Shown in pieces: positions 5,755-6,178 of a stretch of 6,178 nt of DNA. Origin of the DNA: CAZJJK01 sp964546285 (GTDB taxonomy: Bacteria; Spirochaetota; Spirochaetia; Treponematales; Breznakiellaceae); NCBI GenBank assembly GCA_964546285.1, contig CAZJJK010000139.1, positions 1 through 6,178 of the forward strand, in the 5' to 3' direction. Positions within the stretch are counted from its first letter, which is position 1. Every line of letters begins with the position of its first letter. Made by a program: the position numbers and the translations under genes. Below the pieces are notes generated by a model that made no database searches, was not told where the DNA came from, and saw nothing but the letters and a program-made list of their open reading frames with translations.

Positions 5755-5896
5755 GTAAGGAAGACCGCTGAAAGGCCCTAGCTCTTTATTCTGCTTGTTT
5801 CGATGTGAGCCTTTTCTGAATTTTTCTATCTACCGCGGGCGCTTGTCGTCTTTTTTTCGTCATACCGCGCTATGTGCTGACGGAGGATCAGCCTTC
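5755..5896. other. Convergent intergenic region with no gene recognised
   Basis: This is the space between two converging genes. It contains a run of seven T (5851-5857) with no clear stem directly before it. TACCGCG occurs twice, at 5831-5837 and 5864-5870. An imperfect hairpin (GCTGA 5875-5879 with TCAGC 5888-5892) lies just beyond the end of the minus-strand gene. A long-range pairing of AAAGGC near 5771 with GCCTTT near 5808 is possible. None is convincing as a terminator, and no open reading frame with a ribosome binding site was found. Confidence 0.4.
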
Positions 5897-6106
5897 TTAC
5901 GATAAGTCTTCCCTGATCTCGCCATTAGGCAGGAGTTCGTCCGGATGATATTCACCCCTCTTTTCCTTTTGGTACCTGACGCAGCTTTTGTTTCCGACTA
6001 GACAATAATGTTCCACCCAATACCTTTCCAGTTTTCCTTCATCGGTGAAACGCTTGATCGGACAGCAATAATACCATTCGCAGGTCTGTCTTTTCCGGCT
6101 AATCAT
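5897..6106 (-). CDS. Small cysteine-rich protein, conserved-looking, function unknown
   Basis: This 69-residue minus-strand protein has five cysteines: C9, C14, C15, C35 and C42. The pattern C-x5-CP at 9-16 followed by C-x6-C at 35-42 could supply four ligands for an iron-sulfur cluster or a zinc ion. It also has dense aromatic and charged motifs, notably CEWYYCCPIKRF, KLERYWVEHYC, SCVRYQ and EYHPDELLPNGEIRED. I recall similar small proteins in bacteria and methanogenic archaea, sometimes labelled as uracil-DNA glycosylase-like, but that label seems doubtful at this length and I do not assign it. There is no signal peptide, so it is probably cytoplasmic. The start is well supported: on the minus strand AGGAG (complement of 6113-6117) lies seven bases before the ATG. 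It converges with the ABC exporter gene and shares no operon in this window. Confidence 0.8.
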   Translation of the reverse strand: MISRKRQTCEWYYCCPIKRFTDEGKLERYWVEHYCLVGNKSCVRYQKEKRGEYHPDELLPNGEIREDLS

Positions 6107-6178
6107 AAAACCGCTCCTGCCTGTCAGAGTAACAAAGGTGGTTTCCGCGTACTCGTTTCCGTTGAGTCAGTCCAGTAG

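Noticed and set aside
6141..6161. GTTTCCG direct repeat (6141-6147 and 6155-6161) upstream of the small minus-strand gene as an operator
   Set aside because: Only two seven-base copies 14 bases apart, with no clear promoter nearby; too weak to claim.

Overview
The window looks like chromosomal DNA of a Gram-negative-type anaerobe. A gut spirochete of the Treponema group is my best guess. It rests on the looser lipoprotein-like signal of the xylanase, mixed base composition and general resemblance of the proteins, not on any marker gene, so it is inference. No rRNA, tRNA, CRISPR array, insertion sequence or phage gene was seen.

Layout: (1) Bases 1-173 are the 3' end of a gene whose last ~55 codons encode a close paralog of the protein at 876-2117. 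(2) Bases 203-810 hold a complete type II toxin-antitoxin operon: a promoter overlapping a palindromic operator, a Phd/YefM-like antitoxin and a RelE/ParE-like toxin that overlap by 14 bases. (3) Bases 876-2117 encode an exported 413-residue protein of unknown function, probably a beta-propeller-like fold, ending in the same TWNWTW tail as the partial paralog. (4) Bases 2118-2328 form a structured leader with repeated GAAAGC/GCTTTC words and a strong two-part hairpin just before the next ribosome binding site. (5) Bases 2329-3756 encode an exported family 10 glycoside hydrolase (endo-beta-1,4-xylanase type) with both catalytic glutamates, unusual substitutions at two conserved substrate-subsite positions and a C-terminal FIVAR-like helical module. 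(6) Bases 3937-5718 encode a complete fused ABC exporter half-transporter (MsbA/multidrug type). (7) Bases 5897-6106, on the minus strand, encode a small cysteine-rich protein with a strong ribosome binding site, convergent with the exporter.

The genes form no obvious single pathway. The two paralogous exported proteins and the xylanase are all envelope or secreted products, which suits a fibre-degrading gut lifestyle. The toxin-antitoxin pair sits between the two paralogs. It and the partial paralog are clearly AT-richer than everything from 876 onward, so the left 810 bases look like a separately acquired or compositionally different block.

Most worth following up: the tandem paralogs with the invariant C-terminal TWNWTW tail and an exact 21-base repeat at their 3' ends, the altered active-site cleft and FIVAR tail of the xylanase, and the structured leader ahead of the xylanase gene. 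I did not find a convincing wholly new multi-gene system.
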